Positions 1-8,408 of a stretch of 64,000 nt of DNA are shown piece after piece (within the stretch, counting starts at the first letter, position 1; each line of letters starts with the position of its first letter). Below the pieces are notes generated by a model. It worked only from the letters and a program-made list of their open reading frames with translations, did not search any database and was not told where the DNA came from. Source of the DNA: Arthrobacter sp. Soil764 (GTDB lineage Bacteria > Actinomycetota > Actinomycetes > Actinomycetales > Micrococcaceae); assembly GCF_001428075.1 (NCBI RefSeq), contig NZ_LMSI01000005.1, positions 51,708-115,707 of the forward strand, read 5' to 3'. The translations under genes were made by a program, and so were the position numbers.

Positions 1-503
1 AGCTCGAGGACAAGGACGCTGCAGACCCGCTTGAGGCCAAGGCAAAGGCGCAGGACCTCAACTACGTCAAGCTCGACGGCGAAGTAGGCATCATCGGCAA
101 TGGTGCCGGCCTGGTCATGTCCACGCTCGACGTCGTCGCCTACGCCGGCGAAAACCACGGCAACGTCAAGCCTGCCAACTTCCTGGACATCGGCGGCGGA
201 GCCTCGGCAGAGGTCATGGCCGCAGGCCTGGACGTCATCCTGGGTGACGAGCAGGTCAAGTCCGTGTTCGTCAACGTCTTCGGCGGCATCACCGCCTGTG
301 ACGCTGTTGCCAAGGGCATCGTGGGTGCACTGGCCGAACTCGGCAGCTCCGCCAACAAGCCGCTGGTAGTCCGCCTCGACGGCAACAACGTCGACGAAGG
401 CCGCCGCATCCTCACCGAGGCCAACCACCCGCTGGTTACCCTGGCCGCCACCATGGACGAGGGCGCCGACAAGGCCGCCGAGCTCGCCAACGCAGCGAAG
501 TAA
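1..503 (+). CDS. sucC: Succinyl-CoA synthetase beta subunit, 3' part
   Basis: Partial gene; the open frame runs in from the left edge (first full codon at 3) and stops with TAA at 501-503. The subunit binds nucleotide and succinate and works with SucD in the TCA cycle to make ATP or GTP from succinyl-CoA. The visible part carries the C-terminal CoA-ligase fold, with the typical segments [10 protein letters not shown] and [13 protein letters not shown] around residue 65-100 of the visible part. SucD follows after 11 bp, the normal sucCD order, so the two are surely co-transcribed. Confidence 0.97.
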   Translation, partial: LEDKDAADPLEAKAKAQDLNYVKLDGEVGIIGNGAGLVMSTLDVVAYAGENHGNVKPANFLDIGGGASAEVMAAGLDVILGDEQVKSVFVNVFGGITACDAVAKGIVGALAELGSSANKPLVVRLDGNNVDEGRRILTEANHPLVTLAATMDEGADKAAELANAAK

Positions 504-514
504 AGGGACGCACC

Positions 515-1417
515 ATGTCTATTTATCTGAACAAGGACTCCAAGGTCATCGTCCAGGGCATCACCGGCGGCGAAGGCACCAAGCACACCGCCCTGATGCT
601 CAAGGCCGGCACCAACATCGTCGGCGGCGTCAACGCCCGCAAGGCCGGCACCACGGTCCTGCACGGGGACAAGGAAATCAACGTCTACGGCACCGTCAAG
701 GAAGCCATGGCGGAAACCGGCGCCGACGTCTCCATCGTCTTCGTACCGCCGGCATTCACCAAGAACGCCGTTGTTGAAGCCATCGAGGCCGGCATCGGCC
801 TGGTCGTTGTGATCACCGAAGGCGTTCCCGTCCAGGACTCCGCCGAATTCTGGGCCCTGGCCCAGTCCAAGGTGGACGCCAACGGCAACCAGGTCACCCG
901 CATCATCGGCCCGAACTGCCCCGGCATCATCACCCCCGGCGAAGCACTGGTGGGCATCACCCCGGCCAACATCACCGGCAAGGGCCCCATCGGCCTTGTC
1001 TCCAAGTCAGGCACCCTGACCTACCAGATGATGTACGAACTGCGCGACCTGGGCTTCTCCACCGCCATCGGCATCGGCGGCGACCCCATCATCGGCACCA
1101 CCCACATCGACGCCCTGGCCGCGTTCGAAGCTGACCCCGAGACCAAGGCCATCGTCATGATCGGCGAAATCGGCGGTGACGCCGAAGAGCGTGCAGCCGA
1201 CTTCATCAAGGCCAACGTGACCAAGCCGGTTGTCGGCTACGTCGCCGGCTTCACGGCTCCCGAAGGCAAGACCATGGGCCACGCAGGCGCCATCGTTTCC
1301 GGTTCCGCCGGTACCGCCCAGGCCAAGAAGGAAGCGCTCGAGGCCGCCGGCGTCAAGGTCGGCAAGACGCCGTCCGAGACCGCCAAGCTGCTCCGCGAGG
1401 TCTACGCAGCCCTCTAG
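515..1417 (+). CDS. sucD: Succinyl-CoA synthetase alpha subunit
   Basis: A 300-residue protein, the usual SucD length. It catalyses the CoA-thioester and phosphohistidine half of the succinyl-CoA synthetase reaction in the TCA cycle. The N-terminal CoA-binding domain shows [13 protein letters not shown] and [10 protein letters not shown]. The active-site loop [14 protein letters not shown], near residue 255, supplies the histidine that is phosphorylated. The ATG at 515 follows a GGGA-type ribosome site in the 11-bp sucC-sucD gap. A hairpin with a T-run follows the gene. Confidence 0.98.
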   Translation: MSIYLNKDSKVIVQGITGGEGTKHTALMLKAGTNIVGGVNARKAGTTVLHGDKEINVYGTVKEAMAETGADVSIVFVPPAFTKNAVVEAIEAGIGLVVVITEGVPVQDSAEFWALAQSKVDANGNQVTRIIGPNCPGIITPGEALVGITPANITGKGPIGLVSKSGTLTYQMMYELRDLGFSTAIGIGGDPIIGTTHIDALAAFEADPETKAIVMIGEIGGDAEERAADFIKANVTKPVVGYVAGFTAPEGKTMGHAGAIVSGSAGTAQAKKEALEAAGVKVGKTPSETAKLLREVYAAL

Positions 1418-1430
1418 CAGTACCGCACAG

Positions 1431-1487
1431 CGCGGGGCCATTCCCGGCCCGGTCCGCCCTGGACCGGCAAGGGATGGCCCCGCGTTT
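1431..1487 (+). terminator. Terminator after sucCD
   Basis: Perfect 11-bp outer stem CGCGGGGCCAT (1431-1441) with ATGGCCCCGCG (1474-1484), an inner 7-bp stem (1449-1455 with 1461-1467), then TTT. It ends the sucCD unit. Confidence 0.8.
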
Positions 1488-1518
1488 GCTGTTTAACGAA
1501 CTTTGCTGTTTGACGAAC
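1485..1518 (+). repeat. 17-bp tandem repeat, two copies
   Basis: TTTGCTGTTTAACGAAC (1485-1501) is followed at once by TTTGCTGTTTGACGAAC (1502-1518), one mismatch. It lies upstream of the GntR gene and just before a possible -10 TAATGT (1556-1561). It could be a pair of regulator half-sites or a simple duplication. Confidence 0.7.
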
Positions 1519-1611
1519 GACAGCGGCCCGGAAGCGGGTGCCCCATCGCGTCGAGTAATGTTGAGGAAGGAGAATCGGGGCGCCCGGGGCGCACAGGCAG
1601 GGGAATGACGG

Positions 1612-2343
1612 ATGGCAGAGAAGCGACCCACCCTGGTCGACGCCGTCGTGGACAAGGTCCTGGAGCACATCCTCAGTGGCGAGATCAAGGCCGACGACGC
1701 CCTGCCGCCAGAGGCTGATATCGCCAAGGAGTCCGGCGTCAGTAGGCTGACAGCCCGCGAAGCCATGAAAGTGCTGAAGGCGCAGGACGTCGTGTACGTA
1801 AAGCGCGGCCTGGGCACCTTCGTCAACCCGCCCGAGCGCTGGACGGGACTGGACGCCATTATGCGCTCAGCCTCCCGGGGAGTGGCCTCGGACCAGGTGG
1901 CGCTTCGTTTGCTCGAAGTCCGCCGCATGGTGGAGACCGGAGCGGCGGAACTTGCTGCTTCCCGCCACCGGCCGGCTGACCTCGCCGCACTGCAGGACAG
2001 CGTGGAGCAGATGGAAGCGGCGCATCACGCCGGCGACGTGGACGCGCTGACCGTGGCCGACATCGCCTTCCACGACACCGTCCTGCGCGCATCCGGCAAC
2101 CCGTTCGTGCCGGCCTTGCTTGGCCAGCTGTCCACCCTGCTGTACGCGATGCGGCGCGAAACCTCGGCGTTCCCTGACGTGCAGCGCCACGCCATCCACC
2201 ATCACAAGATGGTCCTGGCCGCCATTGCCGCCGGGGACCCGGCCACCGCCCGCTCCACCATGGACGCGCACATCACCCAGACTTTCGAGGACTACGAGCG
2301 CTACCTCGCCGTGTCCAGCCCCTCCGGAGCAAGTGCCCGCTAG
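1612..2343 (+). CDS. FadR-type GntR transcriptional regulator (FCD domain)
   Basis: 243 residues: a winged helix-turn-helix at about 8-75 (EADIAKESGVSRLTAREAM is the DNA-reading helix) and an FCD ligand domain at about 95-230. The FCD metal-site pattern is visible: D in VADIAFHDTV, then histidines in HAIHHHKMV and MDAHITQ. Such proteins sense a carboxylate or sugar-acid ligand. AGGGGA at 1599-1604 sets the ATG at 1612. The next gene is an organic-anion type permease whose promoter carries a 14-bp palindrome (2456-2469), the likely target. Ligand unknown. Confidence 0.9.
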   Translation: MAEKRPTLVDAVVDKVLEHILSGEIKADDALPPEADIAKESGVSRLTAREAMKVLKAQDVVYVKRGLGTFVNPPERWTGLDAIMRSASRGVASDQVALRLLEVRRMVETGAAELAASRHRPADLAALQDSVEQMEAAHHAGDVDALTVADIAFHDTVLRASGNPFVPALLGQLSTLLYAMRRETSAFPDVQRHAIHHHKMVLAAIAAGDPATARSTMDAHITQTFEDYERYLAVSSPSGASAR

Positions 2344-2414
2344 GCCTGTCTGAACCTCTTCCACCTGGTATTTGCCTGCTATCGGCATGCCGTCCGGTCC
2401 CGGCGGCAATCGTG

Positions 2415-2444
2415 TTTGACGCTCCCGGTCCCTGTGATTAGAAT
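2415..2444 (+). promoter_or_regulatory. Promoter of the first permease operon
   Basis: -35 TTTGAC (2415-2420), 18-bp spacer, -10 TAGAAT (2439-2444). The start point would fall near 2451, directly ahead of the palindrome at 2456-2469. Confidence 0.65.
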
Positions 2445-2455
2445 CTCATACAGAC

Positions 2456-2469
2456 ATCAGACATCTGAT
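2456..2469. promoter_or_regulatory. Palindromic operator, probably for the upstream FadR-type regulator
   Basis: ATCAGA-CA-TCTGAT is a perfect 14-bp inverted repeat just downstream of the predicted -10, a repressor position. The adjacent GntR/FCD gene makes it the best candidate binder; this link is inference. Confidence 0.65.
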
Positions 2470-2510
2470 ATCAATTTCCCCAAAAAATGCCGCCAGCCAA
2501 AGGAGCCGTT

Positions 2511-2567
2511 ATGCGCGCGCATTCCCCTTTCGAGGGTTCCCCCATCACACTGGGAGGCCAGCGATGA
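2511..2567 (+). CDS. 18-codon leader ORF overlapping the permease start
   Basis: A short reading frame (MRAHSPFEGSPITLGGQR) starts at ATG 2511 behind a strong ribosome site, AAAGGAG at 2499-2505, 5-nt spacing. It ends with TGA at 2565-2567, overlapping the permease ATG (2564-2566) as ATGA. The arrangement suggests translational coupling, or a leader peptide that controls permease translation. No homolog is recognised and there is no run of a single amino acid as in classic attenuators. It could be chance, but site, spacing and overlap fit well. Confidence 0.5.
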   Translation: MRAHSPFEGSPITLGGQR

Positions 2568-3913
2568 CCTCCCGCGCCACCGCCCCCGCCCTCAGCGAGC
2601 TGGGCGAGACCACCCTCCGCAAGGTTCGCCGGAGGCTTATGCCCCTGATCGTCCTTCTCTACTTCATTGCTTACCTGGACCGGAACAATGTCGGCTTCGC
2701 CAAGCTCGGAATGCAGGGGGACATCGGCCTGACCGAGGCCGCCTACGGCCTGGGCGCCGGCATCTTCTTCCTCGGCTATGCACTGCTTGAAATCCCGTCC
2801 AACGGCGGCATGTACCGCTATGGCGCCCGCAAGTGGATTGCCCGCATCCTCATCAGTTGGGGCATTTTTGCCACTGCCATGTTCCTGGTGAACGGTGAAA
2901 CCACCTTCTACATCATCCGTTTCCTGCTCGGCGCTGCCGAGGCCGGTTTCTTCCCTGCCATCCTCTTCTACCTGACCCTGTGGTTCCCCGCAGCGCAGCG
3001 GGTAACGGTGCTGGGTATCTTCATCCTGGCCCAGCCCATCTCCAACGCCCTCGGCGCACCGGTGTCCGGCTTGCTACTGAACCTGGAAGGCGTGGCAGGC
3101 CTGCACGGCTGGCAGTGGCTCTACATCATTGAAGGCATTCCCGCCATCATCCTGGGCATCATCACGCCCTTCGTTATGACTGACCGGCCCGAACACGCCA
3201 AGTGGCTCAAGCCGGAAGAACGCGAATGGCTTTCCACCACCATGGCTGAGGAACTGGCGCACAAGCAGAAGTCAGGCAACCACAACTTCCTGGCCGGCCT
3301 GAAGGACCCCCGCACCATCGCCTACTCGGCTCTGTACTTCGGCCTGGTCTGCGGCATCTACGGACTGGGCCTGTGGCTGCCAACCATCGTCAAGGCGCTG
3401 GGCAAGTTCGACTCCACCCAGGTGGGCTTCATCGTCTTCATCCCGTACGCCATCGCAGCGGTGTTCGTTTACTTCTGGAGCAAGCGCTCGGACCGAACCG
3501 GCAACCGCGTGTGGCATGCCAGCATCAGCATGGTGCTCGCCGCCGTCGGCCTCCTGGGCGCAGGCTTCCTGCTGCCGGTCAACGCCGTGCTGGCCATGGT
3601 GTTCCTGACCCTCGCCGCTATGGGCATCTACTCCGCCATCGCACCGTTCCTCGCCATGCCCTCCGCAGCCCTCACAGGTGCTGCTGCCGCTGCCGGGCTT
3701 GCCATGGTCAACTCCCTGGGCAACCTGGGTGGCTTCGTAGCGCCCTACATCGTGGGCATCCTCAAGGACGCCACCGGAAACAGCCAGAGCGGGCTGGTGT
3801 TCCTGGCCGCCTGCCTCGCCATCACCGCTGCAGCCACTTACCTTTACGCACGCAAACGGCCGGAAGGTGTCTCCGCCCCCGGGGCCACGATTCCTGCCGC
3901 CGAAACACACTAG
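2564..3913 (+). CDS. MFS transporter, anion:cation symporter (ACS) type
   Basis: 449 residues with about 12 hydrophobic segments. The motif FIAYLDRNNVGFA after the first basic stretch (RRRLMPLIVLLYF) is typical of the ACS family, which carries phthalate, galactonate, glucarate, tartrate and similar organic anions with protons. The central cytoplasmic loop (about 200-245) and the C-terminal half starting near SALYFGLVCGIYGLG fit a standard member. GGGAGG ahead of ATG 2564 is a good ribosome site. It is followed 9 bp later by an SDR gene. The family implies that the substrate is an acid rather than a neutral polyol, though ACS specificity cannot be read from sequence. Confidence 0.88.
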   Translation: MTSRATAPALSELGETTLRKVRRRLMPLIVLLYFIAYLDRNNVGFAKLGMQGDIGLTEAAYGLGAGIFFLGYALLEIPSNGGMYRYGARKWIARILISWGIFATAMFLVNGETTFYIIRFLLGAAEAGFFPAILFYLTLWFPAAQRVTVLGIFILAQPISNALGAPVSGLLLNLEGVAGLHGWQWLYIIEGIPAIILGIITPFVMTDRPEHAKWLKPEEREWLSTTMAEELAHKQKSGNHNFLAGLKDPRTIAYSALYFGLVCGIYGLGLWLPTIVKALGKFDSTQVGFIVFIPYAIAAVFVYFWSKRSDRTGNRVWHASISMVLAAVGLLGAGFLLPVNAVLAMVFLTLAAMGIYSAIAPFLAMPSAALTGAAAAAGLAMVNSLGNLGGFVAPYIVGILKDATGNSQSGLVFLAACLAITAAATYLYARKRPEGVSAPGATIPAAETH

Positions 3914-3922
3914 GACGCACCA

Positions 3923-4699
3923 ATGACTACACAGCACACTTTTCCCGCAGAGCGCACCGCGGTCCTGACCGGGGCCGCATCGGCCCGCGGGATCGGCCGG
4001 GCAACCGCAGACCGCCTGGCCAGCGAAGGCTGGTCCATCGCCATCCTGGACATCAACGCAGAGGATGCGAAGGCCGCGGCGGCGGAAATCGGCTCCAGCC
4101 GTGCCGTCAAGGCTATCGGCGTGGGCGCCGACGTCTCGGACGAGGCATCGGTTGACCGTGCCATCACCGAGATCGAGCAGACGCTTCCGCCCATCGTCGG
4201 TCTGGTCAACCTTGCGGGAATCAGTTCACCCACGCCTTTCATGGAAACCACGGTGGCGGAATGGGACAAGGTCTTCGCCATCAACATGCGCGGCACGTTC
4301 GTTGTTTCCCAGCGGGTCCTTCGGGGCATGATCGAGCGCGAACTCGGGAGGATCGTCAGCATCTCCTCCATTTCGGCCCAGCGCGGCGGCGGCACCTACT
4401 CCAAGGTGGCCTACAGTGCGTCGAAAGCCGGCATCCTTGGCTTCACCCGTGCCCTGGCCCGCGAAGTGGGCGGGCACAACATCACCGTGAACGCCATTGC
4501 CCCCGGTCCGATCGACACGGACATCATGGGCGGCACCCTGACGGACGAGCGCAAGGCCCAGATGTCCGAGGGCATCATGATGGGCCGCGTGGGAACCCGC
4601 GAGGAAGTGGCAGCGCTGATCGCGTTCCTGCTTGGCGAGGACGCCGGTTACATCACCGCCGCCACCTACGACATCAACGGCGGCCTCCAGGTCTCCTGA
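3923..4699 (+). CDS. Short-chain dehydrogenase/reductase
   Basis: 258-residue classical SDR. Cofactor motif TGAASARGIG (16-25), NAG-like NLAGI (96-100), catalytic S151, Y164 and K168 (YSASK). It would oxidise a secondary alcohol of a polyol or sugar acid with NAD(P). It is clearly related to the SDR at 9886-10653: both share the RGGG(T)-FSK/YSK run before the active Tyr and the INAISPGPIDTDIMGGTL-like segment. It lies 9 bp after the permease, so import and first oxidation are coupled. A tetritol or aldonate dehydrogenase role is inferred from the kinase and isomerases downstream. Confidence 0.85.
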   Translation: MTTQHTFPAERTAVLTGAASARGIGRATADRLASEGWSIAILDINAEDAKAAAAEIGSSRAVKAIGVGADVSDEASVDRAITEIEQTLPPIVGLVNLAGISSPTPFMETTVAEWDKVFAINMRGTFVVSQRVLRGMIERELGRIVSISSISAQRGGGTYSKVAYSASKAGILGFTRALAREVGGHNITVNAIAPGPIDTDIMGGTLTDERKAQMSEGIMMGRVGTREEVAALIAFLLGEDAGYITAATYDINGGLQVS

Positions 4700-4710
4700 C
4701 CACCACTTCC

Positions 4711-4750
4711 TGCTGGTGCCCTGCGGCCGCCCGGCCGCAGGGCACCAGCA
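4711..4750 (+). terminator. Long hairpin after the first permease-SDR unit
   Basis: 19-bp perfect stem, 4711-4729 with 4732-4750, GC-rich, with only two unpaired central bases and no T-run. It probably ends or attenuates the permease-SDR transcript before the second regulator gene. Confidence 0.6.
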
Positions 4751-4797
4751 GGCGTGCCCGGGACCACCTCATCCACGCGCTCCGGCGCGCTTTCCGG

Positions 4798-4812
4798 CTA
4801 TAGGATTTCTAC
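4798..4812 (+). promoter_or_regulatory. Leaderless promoter and operator of the second GntR gene
   Basis: -10 TAGGAT (4801-4806) lies 6 nt before ATG 4813 and no ribosome site is visible, as in leaderless actinobacterial genes. CTATAGGA (4798-4805) overlaps the -10 and recurs at 5601-5608 ahead of the next gene, suggesting autoregulation. Confidence 0.6.
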
Positions 4813-5502
4813 ATGGCAACCAAGAACCAAGCCTCCGGCGGCGTGAGCAGGCAGGTCCTCGCCGACCACGTTTACGAAGCGCTTCTTGTTGCCCTGATGG
4901 ACGGCCGGCTCGAAGCAGGAACGCCCGTCAGCATCGACGGGATGGCCAGGGAACTGGACGTCTCCCCGACGCCGGTACGCGAGGCGCTCGCCCGGCTGGA
5001 AGCGACCGGGATGGTACGCAGAGCGGCCCTGCGCGGCTACCGCGTGGCCCCGCTGTTCTCCCCGGAGGAACTTGCCGATCTCATGGACGCCCGCCTGGTC
5101 ATCGAACCGGCCAATGCATTCATGGCCTGCAAGCATGCTGACCCGCAGCTGCCGGGGCAGCTGGAGCAGGCCATCGAGGACCTGAAGGCGGCGCCGCGGG
5201 GGCCGTCCTTCGCGGAGTTCCGCGCCTACTGGGAAGCCGACGAACGCTTCCACCGGCTCATCGCCGAGTCCGCGGACAACCAGTTCCTGCTGTCCGCCTA
5301 CAACGCGCTGGGCGGCCAAGTGCAACGCTTCCGCTTCTTCGGCGGCCTGGGCGTGACGGATGCCGACTATGCCATCTCCGAGCACACCGAAATCCTCAAG
5401 GCCTTCGTAGCCGGCAACGCCGAGCTGGCCCGGCAAAAAATGATCGACCACATTGAAGGCGCCAAGCAGCGCTCGCAGCACGACAGCGAAGTGCGCAGCT
5501 AG
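4813..5502 (+). CDS. GntR regulator, FadR/VanR-like (FCD domain)
   Basis: 229 residues. Winged helix at about 13-78, with DGMARELDVSPTPVREALARL as the typical GntR recognition region, then an all-helical FCD domain (about 88-215) with a D/H pattern in DERFHRLI and SEHTEILKAF. It is the second, different FadR-type regulator in this island. The shared sequence CTATAGGA in its own promoter and in that of the following TIM-barrel gene points to control of the core pathway operon. A small hairpin (5514-5534) follows it. Confidence 0.9.
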   Translation: MATKNQASGGVSRQVLADHVYEALLVALMDGRLEAGTPVSIDGMARELDVSPTPVREALARLEATGMVRRAALRGYRVAPLFSPEELADLMDARLVIEPANAFMACKHADPQLPGQLEQAIEDLKAAPRGPSFAEFRAYWEADERFHRLIAESADNQFLLSAYNALGGQVQRFRFFGGLGVTDADYAISEHTEILKAFVAGNAELARQKMIDHIEGAKQRSQHDSEVRS

Positions 5503-5513
5503 CGCGTCCCCTC

Positions 5514-5533
5514 AGGGCCACCGTAACGGCCCT
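5514..5533 (+). terminator. Short hairpin after the GntR gene
   Basis: AGGGCC (5514-5519) pairs with GGCCCT (5528-5533), 8-nt loop, followed by TCCTTC. Weak terminator candidate. Confidence 0.4.
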
Positions 5534-5572
5534 TCCTTCACCAGCTTCCGAGAGGGAGCACCAAACAAGCCC

Positions 5573-5608
5573 TTGACAGGACCCAAGCTAAGCGTAGATC
5601 CTATAGGA
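5573..5608 (+). promoter_or_regulatory. Promoter with palindromic operator for the core tetrose operon
   Basis: -35 TTGACA (5573-5578), 16-bp spacer, -10 TAGATC (5595-5600). The perfect palindrome TCCTATAGGA (5599-5608) overlaps the end of the -10. Its CTATAGGA half also lies in the promoter of the GntR gene just upstream. Confidence 0.7.
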
Positions 5609-5634
5609 AATGCGATTCTGAATCTGGAGTGACA

Positions 5635-6633
5635 ATGCCGTACACCGCTGAAAACTGGCCCATCGCCGCTGCCCTGCTGCAGTTCCCCGGAACCAAACCG
5701 GACGGAACCTCCGTCCAGGACGCCCCCGCCAGCGACTGGCAGCAGGTCTTCGAAGAAGTGGCGGACGCCGGCTTCACCAACGCCGACCTCACCGACAGCT
5801 GGGTGCGCCCCGGCGATCTCTCAAGCGCCCGGCTGGACGAACTGAAGGACGCCGCCACCGCCGCCGGCCTGGGGCTTCCCTCCATCTCGGCCATCCGCCG
5901 CAGCGTGATCGAAGAAGGCAAGTGGGAGGAAAACCTGGCCTACACGCACCGGACCCTCGAAGCCGCCGCCCAGCTCGGCTGCGAAGTGGTCTCCATCGGC
6001 CTGCACCAGGCCATTACCCCGGAGCAGAAGAAGCAGCTCTGGTTCTGGACCGTTGAAGGCCACAAGGACCCGGCAGGGGATAAGGAAACCTGGAACAACG
6101 CGGTCACCCGCATCCGCGAAGTGGGCAAGCACGCCGCGGAACTGGGGCTCCTGGTCTCCCTGGAAATGTACGAGGACACGTACCTCGGCACCGCAGACTC
6201 CTCGGTCCAGCTGGTCCAGGACATCGACCTGCCCAACGTTGGCCTGAACCCGGACCTGGGGAACCTGATCCGCCTGCACCGCCCCATCGAGGACTGGCGT
6301 GAGCTGGTCCACAAGACGCTGCCCTACTCCAACTACTGGCACGTCAAGAACTACATCCGGGACGAGGACCAGGCCCGGGACCACTACGTTGCCATGCCGG
6401 CGCCCATGGAATCCGGCCTCATCAGCTACCGCGAAGCCTTCCAGTTCGCCATCTCGGTGGGCTTCCAGGGCATCATCTGCACCGAGCACTACGGCGGCGA
6501 CGGCCTCAGCGTCACGGCCGCGAACCAGGACTACCTGCGCCGGCAGGTCCTCCCGAAGCGGGACAGCTACGCCCTGGGCACCAGCCTGGTGGCCCAGGGC
6601 CGGCAGGCACCTGCCGCGGTCCCTGCACGCTAG
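5635..6633 (+). CDS. TIM-barrel sugar isomerase/decarboxylase-like protein
   Basis: 332 residues from ATG 5635, chosen because GGAG at 5626-5629 gives a 5-nt spacing; an in-frame GTG at 5629 lies inside the ribosome site. AP-endonuclease-2/xylose-isomerase-like barrel. A metal quartet can be followed: E177 (SLEMYED), D207 (GLNPDLGN), H236 (YWHVKN), E284 (CTEHYGGD). Relatives act as sugar (phosphate) isomerases or epimerases, or as beta-keto sugar-acid decarboxylases. A TPI-like and an RpiB-like isomerase are also in the cluster, so a decarboxylase role giving erythrulose is a real alternative to an isomerase role. First gene of the operator-controlled unit. Confidence 0.8.
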   Translation: MPYTAENWPIAAALLQFPGTKPDGTSVQDAPASDWQQVFEEVADAGFTNADLTDSWVRPGDLSSARLDELKDAATAAGLGLPSISAIRRSVIEEGKWEENLAYTHRTLEAAAQLGCEVVSIGLHQAITPEQKKQLWFWTVEGHKDPAGDKETWNNAVTRIREVGKHAAELGLLVSLEMYEDTYLGTADSSVQLVQDIDLPNVGLNPDLGNLIRLHRPIEDWRELVHKTLPYSNYWHVKNYIRDEDQARDHYVAMPAPMESGLISYREAFQFAISVGFQGIICTEHYGGDGLSVTAANQDYLRRQVLPKRDSYALGTSLVAQGRQAPAAVPAR

Positions 6634-6677
6634 TCCCGCAGGCATCCCAACCGACCCAACCGGTTCAACGAGGAATC

Positions 6678-8399
6678 ATGACAAAGATATTTGACGATCC
6701 CGCGCAGTTCGCCGACGACGCCCTCGACGGCTTCGTTGCAGCCAACCGCCAGTACGTGGCCCGCGTGGACGGCGGCGTTGTCCGCTCCACAGAATCACCT
6801 GAGGGCCAGGTGGCAGTGGTTATTGGCGGCGGTTCCGGCCACTATCCGGCCTTCGCCGGCCTGGTGGGTGCCGGGCTTGCCGCCGGAAGCGCCTGCGGCA
6901 ACATGTTTGCTTCCCCCTCCGCCGGTCAGGTGTACCGCGTGGCCAAAGCCTCCCAGACCGGCGGCGGTGTCCTGCTCAGCTACGGCAACTATGCCGGCGA
7001 CGTGCTCCACTTCGGCCAGGCACAGGAGAAGCTGAACACCGAGGGCATCGAAACCCGCACGGTGCTGGTGACCGATGACATCGCCAGCGCGCCCCTCGAA
7101 GAGATCGGCAAGCGCCGCGGCATCGCCGGTGACCTTACCGTCTTCAAGGTGGCCGGCGCGGCCGCAGAGGCCGGGCTGGACCTGGACGAGGTGGAGCGGC
7201 TCGCCATCAAGGCCAACCACCACACCCGCTCGCTGGGCGTTGCCTTTGCCGGCTGCACCCTCCCCGGCGCACCCGAGCCCCTCTTCACCGTGCCCGAAGG
7301 CATGATGTCGGTGGGACTGGGCATCCACGGCGAACCCGGGATCTCCGAACAGCCCCTGCCCAGCGCCAGCGAACTGGCCAGGCTGCTGGTGGACGGGCTG
7401 CTGAAGGACAAGCCGGACGCTGCAGGCCAACGCGTGGTACCCATCCTCAACGGACTGGGAACGGTCAAGTACGACGAACTCTTCCTGCTGTTCGGAAAAG
7501 TCGAGGCCTTGCTCACCGATGCCGGACTCGAGATCGTTGAGCCGGAGTGCGGTGAACTGGTGACCAGCCTGGACATGTCCGGCCTGTCCCTGACGCTGTT
7601 CTGGCTGGATGAGGAACTGGAGAAGTTCTGGGCCGCGCCGGCTGACACCCCTGCCTTCCGCAAGGGCAACCTGGCCCCGCGCCGGGCACGGTCCGTCGAC
7701 GCCCTGGCTGAGGCTGCCACAGCGCCCGCGCTGTCAGCCACGGCAGCCTCCACTGCCCTGGCCGCCACGGCGGTGGGTGCGCTGAAGGAGGCGCGCGCCG
7801 TCGTCGTCGAACACGAGGAGGCACTCGGAAAGCTGGACGCCATCGCCGGGGACGGCGACCACGGCATCGGCATGCGGCGCGGCGTGGACGCGGCCGTTGC
7901 TGCTGCGGAGAAGTCCCATGCCGGCGGAGCCGGCCTGGAGGAAGTCCTCGCGGCGGCGGGGGAGCAGTGGGCCGAGCGCGCCGGCGGTACCTCCGGGGCC
8001 CTGTGGGGCGCGGCAGTCACGGCCGTCGGCAGGACCCTTGGCAGCAAGGACGCCTATACCGCGGCTGACGCAACGGCGGCCGTCAATGCCCTTCGCGACG
8101 CCATCATCACCCTGGGCAAGGCGGAAGCCGGAGACAAGACCATGGTGGACGCGCTGCTTCCGTTCGCTGACACCTTCGCCAAGGCAATTGACGACGGCGG
8201 CAGCCTGGCGGGCAGCCTTCGTGCGGCGGCGGAGGCGGCGGCAGAGGCCGCTGACGCAACTGCAGAGCTCAGCCCGAAGAAAGGCCGCGCCCGGCCTTTG
8301 GCGGAAAAGAGCCTGGGCCACCCTGATCCCGGGGCAGTGTCCTTCGGCCTCATCGCCCGCCGGGTGGCCGACTACGCCGCTTCGATTGAAAGCAACTAA
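6678..8399 (+). CDS. Fused DhaK-DhaL ketose kinase (erythrulose/dihydroxyacetone kinase type)
   Basis: 573 residues. DhaK domain at about 1-335: GGGSGHYP (50-57) and the covalent substrate-binding H217 in GLGIHGEPG. DhaL domain at about 360-570: ATP/Mg-binding GDGDHG with D392 and D394. ATP-dependent single-chain kinases of this type phosphorylate dihydroxyacetone or, in actinobacterial tetritol pathways, D- or L-erythrulose. The adjacent RpiB-type and TPI-type isomerases favour erythrulose. GAGGAATC precedes the ATG; 44 bp separate it from the TIM-barrel gene. Substrate is inferred from context. Confidence 0.88.
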   Translation: MTKIFDDPAQFADDALDGFVAANRQYVARVDGGVVRSTESPEGQVAVVIGGGSGHYPAFAGLVGAGLAAGSACGNMFASPSAGQVYRVAKASQTGGGVLLSYGNYAGDVLHFGQAQEKLNTEGIETRTVLVTDDIASAPLEEIGKRRGIAGDLTVFKVAGAAAEAGLDLDEVERLAIKANHHTRSLGVAFAGCTLPGAPEPLFTVPEGMMSVGLGIHGEPGISEQPLPSASELARLLVDGLLKDKPDAAGQRVVPILNGLGTVKYDELFLLFGKVEALLTDAGLEIVEPECGELVTSLDMSGLSLTLFWLDEELEKFWAAPADTPAFRKGNLAPRRARSVDALAEAATAPALSATAASTALAATAVGALKEARAVVVEHEEALGKLDAIAGDGDHGIGMRRGVDAAVAAAEKSHAGGAGLEEVLAAAGEQWAERAGGTSGALWGAAVTAVGRTLGSKDAYTAADATAAVNALRDAIITLGKAEAGDKTMVDALLPFADTFAKAIDDGGSLAGSLRAAAEAAAEAADATAELSPKKGRARPLAEKSLGHPDPGAVSFGLIARRVADYAASIESN

Positions 8400-8408
8400 G
8401 GAGACCCC

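Noticed and set aside
140..664. Long antisense frames over sucCD and many other genes
   Set aside because: In this high-GC DNA long antisense open frames are expected by chance; they lack ribosome sites and recognisable domains.
4711..4750. Attachment site or recombination repeat
   Set aside because: A single inverted repeat between same-strand genes with no integrase nearby is better explained as a terminator-type hairpin.
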